NCBI GenBank assembly: GCA_963833605.1
Contig: CAWHYZ010000026.1
Span: 186,001 to 250,000, forward strand
DNA length: 64,000 nt
Source: JAFAXD01 sp963833605
GTDB taxonomy: Bacteria > Pseudomonadota > Alphaproteobacteria > Rhizobiales > Xanthobacteraceae
Direction of reading: 5' to 3'
Positions within the stretch are counted from its first letter, which is position 1. Each line of letters begins with the position of its first letter. The position numbers and the translations under genes are program-made. Below, piece by piece: positions 35,843 through 44,723 of this stretch. The notes under the pieces were generated by a model. The model was given only the letters and a program-made list of their open reading frames with translations, did not search any database and was not told where the DNA came from.

Positions 35843-37513
35843 TCAAACCGGCTTGAAACTCCGGTCGACTTCAACCTCGATCACCGTGGCGGAGGTGCTC
35901 GCCAGCGCGGCCGCAAGCAAATCGCGCACTCCGGCAAGCGTCCGAGCCCGGTGCCCCGCAAGGCCGAACCCGCGCGCCAGGTCGACGAACCCGATGGCAG
36001 GGTTTACGAGATCCATGCCGATGTAGGAGTCCATTTGTGCGGCGAACGACTTCATCGCATTGGTACGTTGCTTGAGGATGCGATAGGAAGAGTTGTTGAC
36101 GATGACAAACACGACCGGGATCCGTTCCCTGGCCGCAGTATAGAGCGCCTGGATCGAATACATGGCGCTGCCGTCCCCGATAAGGGCGACGACCCTACGC
36201 TCAGGCACCGCAAGCTGCACGCCGACCGCGGCCGGCAGGCCCCATCCGATTCCGCCGCCGCGGTTGCCAAAATAACTCAGCGGATCGCTGGTCTTGAGGA
36301 AGCGATGCAGCCCGCCGGCTGACGATATCGCCTCGTCGACCACAATTGCGTCCGCCGGAAGCCCTTCTGCAATCGTGTGCATCAGCGCAAGCGGATGAAT
36401 CGGCTCGGCGTTCTCCACGGCAGCGGCGTTGTGACGAAGTTTCTGCAGTTGGATGACACCTATCTCTGCCTCGGCCTTGCCGCGGCTATCAGCCCGCGCG
36501 CGTTGCGGCTGCGTCATGCTGCCGGCGAGCGCCGCAACGAGTTCTGGAAGCGTGGTGCGCGGGTCACCCAGGATCGCAACCTCGGTCGGGTGATTTTTGC
36601 CGAGCTGCCAGGGATCCGTATCAAGGTGAACGACGGTCATCCCGGGCGGGAGTGGGTCGACATCGCCCGGCAACGACAGCGTGAACAGATCGCCGCCGAT
36701 GGACAGCACCAGGTCGTGCTTCTCCATCACGGCACGAATTTGCGCCGCCAGACGGACCAGGGGTCCACGATAGAGCCCATGCGTTGCCGGAAAGACCGAG
36801 CGGCTCGCAATTCCCTCGACGTAGACCGGCGCGCCGACGGCTTGCGCGAGTGCCAGGAGTTCCGCTTGCGCACAGCATTGCGCGACCGCGTCGCCAGCAA
36901 CAATGACGGGACGCTCGGCCCGCGCCAGCAGAGCGGCCGCCCGCGCGATCGCTTGCGCATCGCCGCGTATCGCCGTTCCAATGCGGGTCGGCGAGCCGGG
37001 TTCGACATCGCCCTCTGCATTCAACAAATCGGCCGGCAGCGAGATAAAGACTGGCCCGGTCGGCGGCGCGAGCGCCGTTTTGGCGGCGCGATGTATGACT
37101 TGGGGCAAGTCGGCCAATCGGCGCGGTTCATACGCCCATTTGACGAAGGGTTGCGCGATCGGCGGCAGTTCGGCCCACAGGTTCGGTTCAGTCAAATTGT
37201 AGCTGAGGTCTTGCTGACCCGCAGTCACCAGCATCGGCACGCCAGCCTTTTGCGCATTGTGGAGTGCACCGATCGCGTTGCCGAGGCCTGGCGCGGCGTG
37301 AAGACTGACGACGGCGAGGCGCCCGGATGCCTGCCCAAATCCATCAGCCATGCCCAGTACCGTTGCTTCCTGAAGACCGAGCACGTAGCGAATGCGCGGC
37401 TCGACCGCGAGTGCGTCCATCAGCGGCAGCTCGGTCGTGCCTGGATTGCCGAAGATGTAATCCACGCCCTCCTGGCGCAGCACTTCGAGCAACAGGCGCT
37501 TTCCCGAAATCAT
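35843..37513 (-). CDS. mdlC: thiamine-diphosphate enzyme, benzoylformate decarboxylase-like
   Basis: 556 residues. The cofactor-activating glutamate lies in YVLGLQEATVLGMADG, HAAPGLGNAIGALHNA holds the active-site-type histidine, and the TPP/Mg motif is GDGSAMYSIQALYTAARERIPVVFVIVNNSSY. The N-terminal EVLRQEGVDYIFGNPGTTELPLMDAL and YNLTEPNLWAEL segments fit benzoylformate decarboxylases better than acetolactate synthases. It would convert benzoylformate (mandelate pathway) to benzaldehyde; a related 2-oxoacid decarboxylase is possible. It stands alone, with no mandelate dehydrogenase beside it. Confidence 0.8.
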   Translation of the reverse strand: MISGKRLLLEVLRQEGVDYIFGNPGTTELPLMDALAVEPRIRYVLGLQEATVLGMADGFGQASGRLAVVSLHAAPGLGNAIGALHNAQKAGVPMLVTAGQQDLSYNLTEPNLWAELPPIAQPFVKWAYEPRRLADLPQVIHRAAKTALAPPTGPVFISLPADLLNAEGDVEPGSPTRIGTAIRGDAQAIARAAALLARAERPVIVAGDAVAQCCAQAELLALAQAVGAPVYVEGIASRSVFPATHGLYRGPLVRLAAQIRAVMEKHDLVLSIGGDLFTLSLPGDVDPLPPGMTVVHLDTDPWQLGKNHPTEVAILGDPRTTLPELVAALAGSMTQPQRARADSRGKAEAEIGVIQLQKLRHNAAAVENAEPIHPLALMHTIAEGLPADAIVVDEAISSAGGLHRFLKTSDPLSYFGNRGGGIGWGLPAAVGVQLAVPERRVVALIGDGSAMYSIQALYTAARERIPVVFVIVNNSSYRILKQRTNAMKSFAAQMDSYIGMDLVNPAIGFVDLARGFGLAGHRARTLAGVRDLLAAALASTSATVIEVEVDRSFKPV

Positions 37514-37603
37514 CGATATCCCGATGGGTTCATCGATGCCGGATGATGGCTCTTGTGGCGCCCGCCGCGAGCAGGGGGAGCGCTGGCACCAGCACGCAGA
37601 TCA

Positions 37604-37906
37604 TCAATCCAATTCCTCAAGCAGGCTTTTAAGTTTCAATTGGGCCTCGACATTGTTATCGCCCTTGAGAAAGTCTTCGACTGACACCGTTTCGGTGCCG
37701 GACGATTCACTCTTGGCCTTGTAAGGATTACCGTGCGACCAATCGTGTTCGACCAGTTTTTCCCCGGTATCCGTGTTGACCACCAGGGTCCACCAATCCT
37801 CGGACTGTGCCAAGGCACCTTTGACGCTTGTGTGAATGGGAATGCGCCTCAGTGGCAATCCGGCCTCCCCGCATGGCGTCGCGTCATAATGGCGTCGACT
37901 ATACAT
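37604..37906 (-). CDS. small conserved protein of unknown function
   Basis: 100 residues, soluble, acidic C-terminus (VSVEDFLKGDNNVEAQLKLKSLLEELD) and a WWTLVVNTDTGEKLVEHDWSH core with tryptophans. It resembles uncharacterised short proteins annotated in Bradyrhizobium relatives. The reading frame has stronger coding character than the antisense. No ribosome site decides the start. Confidence 0.6.
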   Translation of the reverse strand: MYSRRHYDATPCGEAGLPLRRIPIHTSVKGALAQSEDWWTLVVNTDTGEKLVEHDWSHGNPYKAKSESSGTETVSVEDFLKGDNNVEAQLKLKSLLEELD

Positions 37907-38032
37907 GAGCGCGGCGCAGTGCGCGACCAGGCGCGCGGAACCGACCCTGATTTAGGTGCGTCGCGGCGGGGGAGCCGCGATCGCGGCGACCGAGAATCTG
38001 TTAGCGTCAAGGCGCAAACGAAAGATGAAACC

Positions 38033-38593
38033 ATGAATCCGCATACCAACTGCCCGCACTGCGCCCCGGTCCGTCCAAGCCGGCGTGCCATGATGGCGGG
38101 ACTCATCGGCGCCGCAACCATACCGGCGGCGTGGGCCCAACCGGCCACGAAAGCGGCGCCCGCCGCCGAGGATGAACGGTTCATGCGCATGGCGATCGAG
38201 GAAGCCAGCCGAGGCGATTTTCCGTTCGGCGCGGTAATCGTGAGCGGTGCGCAGGTGATCGCGCGCGGTCGCAATCTCGGTCGGCAGCTCGACGATCCGA
38301 CCGCACACGGCGAAATGCAAGCGATCCGACACGGCCTGGCGGAGCGCGGCAGCGCGGCGCTCCGGGGCGCCACGCTTTACACCTCGGGCGAGCCCTGCGC
38401 CATGTGCATGGGAGCGATCTTGTGGTGCCACTTCGGGCGGCTGGTCTATGCGGCGTCGATCGATCAACTCGCAACCAAGATCGATCAGATCATGATTCCG
38501 TGCCGTGAGATCGCGGCCAAAACATCGTTCGTTCCCATCTCGATCACCGGCGGCGTGCTCGCGGATGAGGCAATGCAATTGTTCGGAAAATGA
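38033..38593 (+). CDS. nucleoside/guanine deaminase-like enzyme with an export signal
   Basis: 186 residues. The cytidine-deaminase-like zinc site is complete: H92-G-E94 (TAHGEMQAI) and P121-C122-A-M-C125 (EPCAMCMGAILW), the TadA/guanine-deaminase arrangement. Before it lies a twin-arginine-like leader (PSRRAMMAGLIGAATIPAAWAQ) with an Ala-x-Ala cleavage site. Deaminases of this group are normally cytoplasmic, so predicted export is unusual. The start at 38033 is supported by AAAGATG spacing and by the leader; a longer frame to 37733 has no signal. An N-terminal NCPHC pair precedes the leader. Confidence 0.82.
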   Translation: MNPHTNCPHCAPVRPSRRAMMAGLIGAATIPAAWAQPATKAAPAAEDERFMRMAIEEASRGDFPFGAVIVSGAQVIARGRNLGRQLDDPTAHGEMQAIRHGLAERGSAALRGATLYTSGEPCAMCMGAILWCHFGRLVYAASIDQLATKIDQIMIPCREIAAKTSFVPISITGGVLADEAMQLFGK

Positions 38594-38623
38594 GGCATCG
38601 GCCTCTGAGGCCCGTTTGAATTT

Positions 38624-38647
38624 CTCCGGCCAGTAAACTGGCCGGAG
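38624..38647. terminator. bidirectional terminator hairpin between convergent genes
   Basis: CTCCGGCCAG and CTGGCCGGAG are exact complements around TAAA. It lies between the ends of the deaminase (+) and rhodanese (-) genes, which stop 57 bases apart. No U-rich tail follows on the plus strand; on the minus strand AAATTC follows. Confidence 0.6.
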
Positions 38648-38650
38648 CAC

Positions 38651-39046
38651 TCACGTGCCAGGCTCGATCGGCTTTTCGACGGGGCCGCCGCCTTCGGCCC
38701 AATCCTTGAAGGCGCCGAGATTGTAGACCTGATCGTAACCCATGTCTTTGAGCAGCTTACCGCTCAACGCCGAGCGCCCGCCAGAGGCACAATAGAGGAT
38801 GAGGGTTTTGTCCTTGGCGAAGTTCTTGTCATAGTAGGGCGACTCCGGATCGACGCGGAATTCCAACATACCACGCGAGACGTGCAGAGCGCCGGCCACC
38901 TTGCCGCTCTTTTCCACTTCGGAAGCGTCGCGCACATCGACAACAAGCGTGTTGCCCTTGGCAATCATCTCGCGCGCCTGCGCCGGCGTGATCCGCGGCA
39001 CTGCGGCGTTGGCCGCTTCCATCATCTGTTTGACGCTTATGGCCAT
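38651..39046 (-). CDS. rhodanese-like domain protein
   Basis: 131 residues, a single rhodanese domain. VVDVRDASEVEKSGKVAGALHV and the catalytic loop LILYCASGGRSALSGKLL with its cysteine are present, ending in YNLGAFKDWAEGGGPVE. It should transfer sulfane sulfur in the cytoplasm (no signal peptide). A GGATGCC segment precedes the ATG. No partner gene is adjacent. Confidence 0.9.
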   Translation of the reverse strand: MAISVKQMMEAANAAVPRITPAQAREMIAKGNTLVVDVRDASEVEKSGKVAGALHVSRGMLEFRVDPESPYYDKNFAKDKTLILYCASGGRSALSGKLLKDMGYDQVYNLGAFKDWAEGGGPVEKPIEPGT

Positions 39047-39552
39047 GGCATCCTCCTTTTCCCGATTTTCACAACCCTTGCCATGACGCGGCGGAAGAGC
39101 GTTGCCGCGCCACCGACAAGTGCAATCAACGTTCGCCGATCATGTGAGCGCCACAGGTTGACCTGCGCGCATCATAACGGCCAAAGCCGGCACCGTGGAA
39201 GGACCCAAGCTTGCCCGGACTGGAGGAATACCGGCAATTCGACGCATGTCCGTTCAGGGATATTTTCGCGTTTTGTCGCGACGTGCACGCAAGGTCTGGA
39301 TGCCGGCCGCGAACGACCACAAAAGCAGGCGTCTAAGATATCAAGTTCGCGCCAGCAGCCATCCATCTAGTTCTATCCATCGATCTTGCGAAACTTGTGG
39401 AAACGGCAATCCAATCGATCCTCCTCGGCTGTGGACTGTCAGGTCTGCGGCTCACGAGGCTCGGCCTCGAGCTCGCGTATTGATCATGATGCGTCCCGCG
39501 TGCAACAACGATCATGTGGCAATTTTTTGCCTGCTGCGGCACGGAGGAAGAC
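39047..39552. other. 506-bp gap upstream of the TRAP receptor
   Basis: No open frame here has a ribosome site or recognisable protein. The only clear signal is ACGGAGGAAGAC before ATG 39553 at its right end. It may carry the promoter of the TRAP receptor gene. Confidence 0.5.
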
Positions 39553-40569
39553 ATGGGTCGGCGTTTTCACATTTCTATCGCAGCGTTGCTTGCTTCGCTG
39601 TCACTGGGGATTGCCCAGTCGGCGGCCGATCCCGTCACGCTCACGTTCAGTCATTTCCTCGGGCCGACCAGCTTTTTCCAGGTCGACGTGGTCGAGCCAT
39701 GGGCGAAGGAGCTCGAGGCCAAGACCAACGGACAGGTGAAGGTCGAAATCCTCAATGGGACCTCGCCGCTCGGCAAGGTCACCGAACAGGCGGGAAACAC
39801 AAAGGATGGCAAGGTCGATATCGCGCTTGGACTGCGCGGCGCCGAGGGCGGTCGGTTTCCAGGCTCGTCGGTGATCGAGCTTCCGTTCATGGTCCCGAGC
39901 GCGCTGCGCGGCTCGCAGGCGCTGTGGGGCCTCTACCGCGACGGCACGCTCGCGGACGAATACAAGGACTACAAGCTGCTCGCCTTGTTCGTGCACAATC
40001 CCGGACTGATCCACACCAAAGACAAGCGCGTCGTCAATCTGTCCGACCTCAAGGGTCTGCGTCTCCGCGTGGCCAATGATACGGTGGCGGCCGCCCTCAA
40101 CCACGTCGCGGCCGAGCCGGTCGTGCTGCAGGTCAATGACGTGATGCCGGCGGTGAAGGAGGGTAAGCTCGACGGCATTGTCACCAATTGGGGCAACCCG
40201 CTCCCGGGCTTCAACGACTACATGAAGTTCCATACCGACACCCAATTCTACACGTCGGCGTTCTTCATCGTCATGAACAAGGCAAAGTACGACGGCCTGC
40301 CGGCCGATCTGCGCTCGGCGATCAATTCGATCTCGGGCGATGTCTGGGTCGCGAAGTTCGGCCCCTATTGGGACAAGTGGGACAAGCCGGTACGCGACGG
40401 CGCCAATGCGCCCGGCCACGAGGTGATCGTGCCGGACGCCGCCACGATTGCGCAGTGGCGTGCCGGACTGAAGCCGGTCGCCGACAAGTATCTCGACGAT
40501 CTGGCGGCGAAAGGGTTCCCGAAAGCGCGGGCCGCGTACGACACCCTCAACGCTGCGCTGCAGAAGTAG
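39553..40569 (+). CDS. TRAP transporter solute receptor (DctP family), orphan
   Basis: 338 residues with a Sec leader (ISIAALLASLSLGIAQSAA). The mature protein shows the DctP pattern: FSHFLGPTSFFQVDVVEPWAKE, NLSDLKGLRLRVANDTVAAALNHV, and the C-terminal KPVADKYLDDLAAKGF. It captures a carboxylate-type ligand in the periplasm for a TRAP permease. No DctQ/DctM genes adjoin it; a truncated DctM end lies at 47704. GGAGG lies before the ATG, fixing the start. Ligand unknown. Confidence 0.9.
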   Translation: MGRRFHISIAALLASLSLGIAQSAADPVTLTFSHFLGPTSFFQVDVVEPWAKELEAKTNGQVKVEILNGTSPLGKVTEQAGNTKDGKVDIALGLRGAEGGRFPGSSVIELPFMVPSALRGSQALWGLYRDGTLADEYKDYKLLALFVHNPGLIHTKDKRVVNLSDLKGLRLRVANDTVAAALNHVAAEPVVLQVNDVMPAVKEGKLDGIVTNWGNPLPGFNDYMKFHTDTQFYTSAFFIVMNKAKYDGLPADLRSAINSISGDVWVAKFGPYWDKWDKPVRDGANAPGHEVIVPDAATIAQWRAGLKPVADKYLDDLAAKGFPKARAAYDTLNAALQK

Positions 40570-40649
40570 TTCGGCTACGGGCGCCGCGGGATTGTTGGAT
40601 TTCAGACACTGGCGTCGACATCAGGTGTAAACAAATCCACCCGCCTTGC

Positions 40650-40922
40650 CTATTGGCTGCAGGTCACCGTCTTGGCGTCCAGGATCTTCCAATATGCTCG
40701 CTTGTGTGCCGCATCGGCGGGCTGGCATTCCTGCGGCGGATACGAGGGTTTGAGCGTCACGTTGCAGATCAGCGCGCCGGGCGAATAGATCTTGTTCTCG
40801 AAGACGCAATAATTGCTGACTTCCGTACCGGTCACCGGAGAGGCCGGCAGCACCTCAGCCAGTTGGGCCTGCGCGACCCAGGTCGTGCTCACAAATATGA
40901 CGGACGTCGCAAGAATGCGCAT
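40650..40922 (-). CDS. small secreted protein, function unknown
   Basis: 90 residues from ATG 40922. Residues 1-19 form a Sec leader (RILATSVIFVSTTWVAQAQ); the mature part has four cysteines (SNYCVFENK, LICNVTL, QECQPAD, VTCSQ) which would form two disulfides. Not recognised further. The frame is open upstream to 41036 but the leader marks the start. Confidence 0.55.
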   Translation of the reverse strand: MRILATSVIFVSTTWVAQAQLAEVLPASPVTGTEVSNYCVFENKIYSPGALICNVTLKPSYPPQECQPADAAHKRAYWKILDAKTVTCSQ

Positions 40923-41361
40923 TCTGCTGCAGCTCCTGGTCAATGGGGGCCCCCCCGCGTGCTTTGCCATCTTACTTGGCGCGGAGCGATTGTGAAGACG
41001 AGGTGACCGGTGCTTCGGCGTTGCCGGCCGGGACAATTGTGCACCATGGCCGACTGGCAGGCTGCGGTCTCGGCGAGGGTTTCACCTGATTGACCACCCA
41101 CATGAACGACCTAGGCTCTTGACTTCCTCATCGCTGAACCTGTCTGGAGACAGATGCCATGAAACGGCCAAAGCAGCTGCCCGCCGTCGATCGCAACAGC
41201 GCCAGGACGGCCGCGGTACCGGCGGGATCCAATGTGCGTCCCGCGTTCTGGTTCGACAGTATCAACCTACAGCCTCCGGAATGCGCTGCCGGGTCGTGCT
41301 TCGGCAGGACAGTCTAGGAAGCGGGTGCTCGTCGGCTTCGATTGATCCTTGGGAGGTATCC
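40923..41361. other. 439-bp gap
   Basis: No gene or repeat is seen apart from a G-run at 40946-40955. The right edge carries GGGAGGTATCC before ATG 41362. Confidence 0.45.
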
Positions 41362-41730
41362 ATGTCCCACCCGACGATATGGCGTGTCGTCAAAACGACC
41401 GCCATCGTGGCCCTTTTGTCGCTTGCCAGTTCGACCCAATCGGCGGCGGCGGCCTCGCTTTTCTTTTTCAAGGGTCCAACCAAAGCCCCCAACGAGCGCG
41501 TCTGCATGAACTTCGCTCAGGACCAAGCCGCTAGACATAATCTACAAAACATCAGCCGCAACAACCTGGCAGTAGGCGGAACGCGCGGCGATTTCTTTGC
41601 TGTCATGACCTGCGTTGGTACGGTCATCGTCGTCATGGTGGCCGGCAATACCGGGGAGAACGGCAGCCCACTCGCTGAAGAACTGTTTGATGCCGTCAGG
41701 CGGGAACAGTGCATCGACGCATGTAACTGA
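41362..41730 (+). CDS. small secreted protein, function unknown
   Basis: 122 residues with a leader (RVVKTTAIVALLSLASSTQSAAAA). The mature chain has a SLFFFKGPTKAPNERVCMNFAQDQAARHN-type start, four cysteines, and a hydrophobic VMTCVGTVIVVMVAG stretch. GGGAGG lies before the ATG, fixing the start; a longer frame to 41119 lacks support. I do not recognise the family. Confidence 0.6.
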   Translation: MSHPTIWRVVKTTAIVALLSLASSTQSAAAASLFFFKGPTKAPNERVCMNFAQDQAARHNLQNISRNNLAVGGTRGDFFAVMTCVGTVIVVMVAGNTGENGSPLAEELFDAVRREQCIDACN

Positions 41731-41775
41731 CGAGCGAAGGCTCGCCCGCCGACTTTGGCGCAGGCTTACGTACCA

Positions 41776-42621
41776 TCAGTCGCTGCAGACGGGCGGCTTG
41801 TTGAACCACCTTGCCGGTCTATTACGCTCGAGAATGAGAGCTGCCACGTCGCCCCCTATCGCGGCGTCGACGCCAGCCGAAATGGCGTAGTCAAGTGCGC
41901 CTTTCATCTCAAATGCATATCGATCAGCTTGTTGATATCCTCTATCAGCCGCTTGCTTGGCAATGGACGCGCGCCAGATTGCGGCACGACGCGTGTCCCC
42001 CTGCAGCAGTTCACTCACCACCGCTGCCCCTGAAGCTGTCCCCCATAGCCTTATGCCGGCCTCGTCCTCAGCTATCTCCTGAGGCGCCATGTGAGAGAAT
42101 GTGATCGTCGCCGACGTTTCATCATACTTTACCGTTGCCTCCCACGCGGCAATGGTTTCATGCCCAGATCCAAATATCCCCTGTGCAAATACGCTGTCCT
42201 GGACTCGAAAACTCTTCATCGTATTCACGATTGCCCGCTTCCATGAACGCTGCTGTAGGGTGAACTTCTCCTCCATCACCTCCGCCCATCTATTGACAGT
42301 GACTCTCAGGTCGCCCGACGAGCCATACAGACGTTTCGCCACCTGATCGGCGCGGAACTCGGTCGCGCTATCTTTGCCAGTGCCCTTTGACGAAGCGACG
42401 CCAGCGCTGGCAAAGAAGCTTCGATCATCAAGAAGAGATACTTTGCATTTGCCGTAGCTGCGTGGCCGGCCGTCATCGCCGGTGACGCGGCTGTCCGCGG
42501 TGATGACGATGAAATCCGCAGCCCGCTTGACGGCGATCGTCGTCGCAGCCGCGATGTCTTGGCCGAGGCAAGCGTCGAGTAGCGCGACCAGGCAGCAAAG
42601 CGCCGTTGATGATTCCTTCAC
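41776..42621 (-). CDS. proteasome-like Ntn-hydrolase with N-terminal leader
   Basis: 281 residues. After a hydrophobic leader (residues 6-26, ending AAA) comes TTIAVKRAADFIVITADSRV, which matches the start of mature HslV/proteasome beta chains: T27 would be the catalytic N-terminal threonine, D43 equals proteasome Asp17, and K58/K60 flank the Lys33 position. LLDDRSFFASAGVAS resembles the next proteasome strand. Family enzymes free the threonine by cleavage and act as peptidases. No ATPase partner (HslU or similar) is near. It begins nine bases after the YARHG/amidase gene stop, on one transcript. Export is inferred and unusual for this fold. Confidence 0.65.
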   Translation of the reverse strand: MKESSTALCCLVALLDACLGQDIAAATTIAVKRAADFIVITADSRVTGDDGRPRSYGKCKVSLLDDRSFFASAGVASSKGTGKDSATEFRADQVAKRLYGSSGDLRVTVNRWAEVMEEKFTLQQRSWKRAIVNTMKSFRVQDSVFAQGIFGSGHETIAAWEATVKYDETSATITFSHMAPQEIAEDEAGIRLWGTASGAAVVSELLQGDTRRAAIWRASIAKQAADRGYQQADRYAFEMKGALDYAISAGVDAAIGGDVAALILERNRPARWFNKPPVCSD

Positions 42622-42630
42622 CGTCTGAGC

Positions 42631-44601
42631 TCACCGCGTCGAGCGCAGCCCGAGCTGGCCGATCGCAGGTGAGAGCGCGGCCATCGTCGGCTCGCCCGGC
42701 CCCGGCCGCACCGGTTCGAGCGGCTTCGGCGGACCGGCCCATAGGTCGGTATCGGCAAGCTGCGGCACCATTTCCGACCTCACGACGTAACCAACGTCGG
42801 GATAGACCTGCTTGAGACGCTCGATCAGCGCCGCCGCAGCGGCAACCTGCTGCGGGCTGGCCGGGCCGGGGCCGGCGCCCACCAGCGTGATGCCGATGGC
42901 GCTGAGGTCGAGGCCGGGCGCGTGGCGCGCCACAACGGTGTCGTTCAGCAGTCGGTAAACCTTGCCGTGCACGCCGACCAGATAATGCGTCGCCGGATTG
43001 AGTTCGCGCAGCTTCGTGTCGGGCTTGGCAGCCGGCAGCATGGTCCTGAACACGCTGTCCATGTCTTCGGACCGCGACGAATGCAGCACGATCGCGCGCG
43101 GCCGAAGGCCGATGTTGGCGTTGCTCGCCGGGTAGGCGCGCGCCACGTATTCGCGCGTGAGCGTCCGGCGCTCGTCGTCAAGCACGATTGGCTTGCTGAA
43201 GATTTGGAGCGAGCTGCCCTCGATCACCTCCGGCGCAGTCCCGACCGTCATGGGTAGGATGGGCCCGGTCTGCTCGATGATGTTGAACGCGGCGGCGCAC
43301 AGCACGTTGGCTACGTCGAGGGCAAACTTCGGATTGCTGCGCAACTTGAGTACCAGCGGATCGGGCAGCGAGATGGTGACCCCCCAGTAGGACGCGCTCA
43401 ACTCATCCGCGCTGGTCTCGATCCCCTCGCCGGCCGCCTCCAGCGCTTGATGCAAACTCGCCGAGAACTGCAGCGCGACGGCGCGGAAGCGGCCCGCTCC
43501 GCGCAGGAATCCGGGTAGCCCGGCGTCGGCCACATCGCTCGGGTCGAGATACGTCCAGCGGATCTCGGCGCGATCACCCTTGCGCAGGCTCATCACGAAA
43601 TCGACATAGCTGTAGAACTGCACGCCGAGCCCGGAGCCGTCGTCCTCACGGCACTCAACTCCGTGGCTGGGCTGGCCGAGGCAGGCGCAGATCTGCGCCT
43701 GCATCGCCGCCGGCGGCATGCCGTCCGAGGAAAGCAGAATGCCGCGGCCGATCGGGCCGAGCTCGCGGGTGGGATAAAGTTCGTCGAGGAAAAACACGTT
43801 GCAGACCTCAACCACGCTCAGCTCGGAGGTCGTCGCCGTGGCCTTCCAGCCCATGCGGTTGGTGTACTTGTGCAGCTTGGGCGTCGCAAAGACATAGCCG
43901 TGCTGGCCGTAGATGGCGTTGCGCAGCAGATAGAGCTGCGGCTTGTCCAGCTGATCGATTTCCTCGTGCTGATATCTGACCAGCAGCTGCTTGGACGCGC
44001 GCGTCAGCAGTCTCTCGAATGCGTTCGGCTTGCGCTGAATATCCTCGTCCTCGGCCTTGCTGAGCTCGACCGCCCGGATGCGTGCCTCCAGCGCGTCGCG
44101 ATTCTGCTGATCGACGCTCGCCTCGTTCAGCTGATATTCGAGGTTCAGAAAATTTCCCGGCGTCTCCGTATTTTCCAGCTTGCGTGTCGCTTCGAGGACG
44201 CAGAGCTTCTTCCAGGTGTGGTCGTCCTTGAGCCGTCCCAGATAACCATCGATCCGCATCAATGCCGCAGTCGCTTCGCCGGTCGACATGCGGTCGATCG
44301 CCTTCTGAGGAATCACCGTCGGGTAAGGTTTCCGAAGGTTGTTCGTGTATTGATATTGCTTGTAAATCGGAAGCACCGTCTTGCTGAGGTTGTCGATGTT
44401 GGCGACCACGCCCGTCGCGCCGGTGAAAATGGCCACGATGATGACGCGGCCAGGCGTGACATAGCGTTTCCAGAACTGCGTCGTTCGCGCCGAGAAGGAA
44501 TTCGACCGCTCGGCCTTGCCCGGCGCTGCCTCGCCGGGCGTGGGGTCGCGCGCGTCGTCTCCATCTTGCGAAGATAGGTCAGCTTCGTCCTGCGCGCTCA
44601 T
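42631..44601 (-). CDS. membrane-anchored YARHG and amidase_2-like protein
   Basis: 656 residues. An acidic cytoplasmic tail of about 50 residues is followed by one span (VIIVAIFTGATGVVANI), so the rest is periplasmic. Residues 222-255 read as a YARHG domain (LYLLRNAIYGQHGYVFATPKLHKYT). Residues 490-625 resemble an N-acetylmuramoyl-L-alanine amidase (amidase_2) domain: AIVLHSSRSED, NPATHYLVGVHGKVYRLL, ARHAPGLDLSAIGITLVG. Two of the zinc histidines (LHSS and ARHA) are visible; I could not assign the third ligand. Two middle cysteine-rich segments (AQICACLGQ) are unusual. It probably binds or cleaves cell-wall peptides, with the Ntn-hydrolase as partner. Confidence 0.7.
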   Translation of the reverse strand: MSAQDEADLSSQDGDDARDPTPGEAAPGKAERSNSFSARTTQFWKRYVTPGRVIIVAIFTGATGVVANIDNLSKTVLPIYKQYQYTNNLRKPYPTVIPQKAIDRMSTGEATAALMRIDGYLGRLKDDHTWKKLCVLEATRKLENTETPGNFLNLEYQLNEASVDQQNRDALEARIRAVELSKAEDEDIQRKPNAFERLLTRASKQLLVRYQHEEIDQLDKPQLYLLRNAIYGQHGYVFATPKLHKYTNRMGWKATATTSELSVVEVCNVFFLDELYPTRELGPIGRGILLSSDGMPPAAMQAQICACLGQPSHGVECREDDGSGLGVQFYSYVDFVMSLRKGDRAEIRWTYLDPSDVADAGLPGFLRGAGRFRAVALQFSASLHQALEAAGEGIETSADELSASYWGVTISLPDPLVLKLRSNPKFALDVANVLCAAAFNIIEQTGPILPMTVGTAPEVIEGSSLQIFSKPIVLDDERRTLTREYVARAYPASNANIGLRPRAIVLHSSRSEDMDSVFRTMLPAAKPDTKLRELNPATHYLVGVHGKVYRLLNDTVVARHAPGLDLSAIGITLVGAGPGPASPQQVAAAAALIERLKQVYPDVGYVVRSEMVPQLADTDLWAGPPKPLEPVRPGPGEPTMAALSPAIGQLGLRSTR

Positions 44602-44635
44602 TCTGTCCCTCCCGGGCCCGTCCTCCAGGTGAACC

Positions 44636-44709
44636 TAGTGGTCTGACCCCAACATTTGGTACCCAAATGTTGGGACAAGTCAGCCCACTAAGATATTGAT
44701 TTTAGTGGG
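44636..44709. repeat. long imperfect palindrome, MITE-like or terminator
   Basis: Inner arms CCCAACATTTGG and CCAAATGTTGGG (12 bases, perfect) flank TAC; outer arms TAGTGGTCTGAC and GTCAGCCCACTA match with one mismatch, giving a palindrome over 44636-44690. CCCACTAA (44684-44691) then pairs with TTAGTGGG at 44702-44709. Between the M15 peptidase end and the next gene start, both minus strand, so it could terminate the peptidase transcript; its shape also fits a small insertion element with TAGTGG ends. Confidence 0.6.
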
Positions 44710-44723
44710 GCGACTGCGCGGCA

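Noticed and set aside
41119..41361. N-terminal extension of the small secreted protein
   Set aside because: A strong ribosome site and leader peptide start at 41362.
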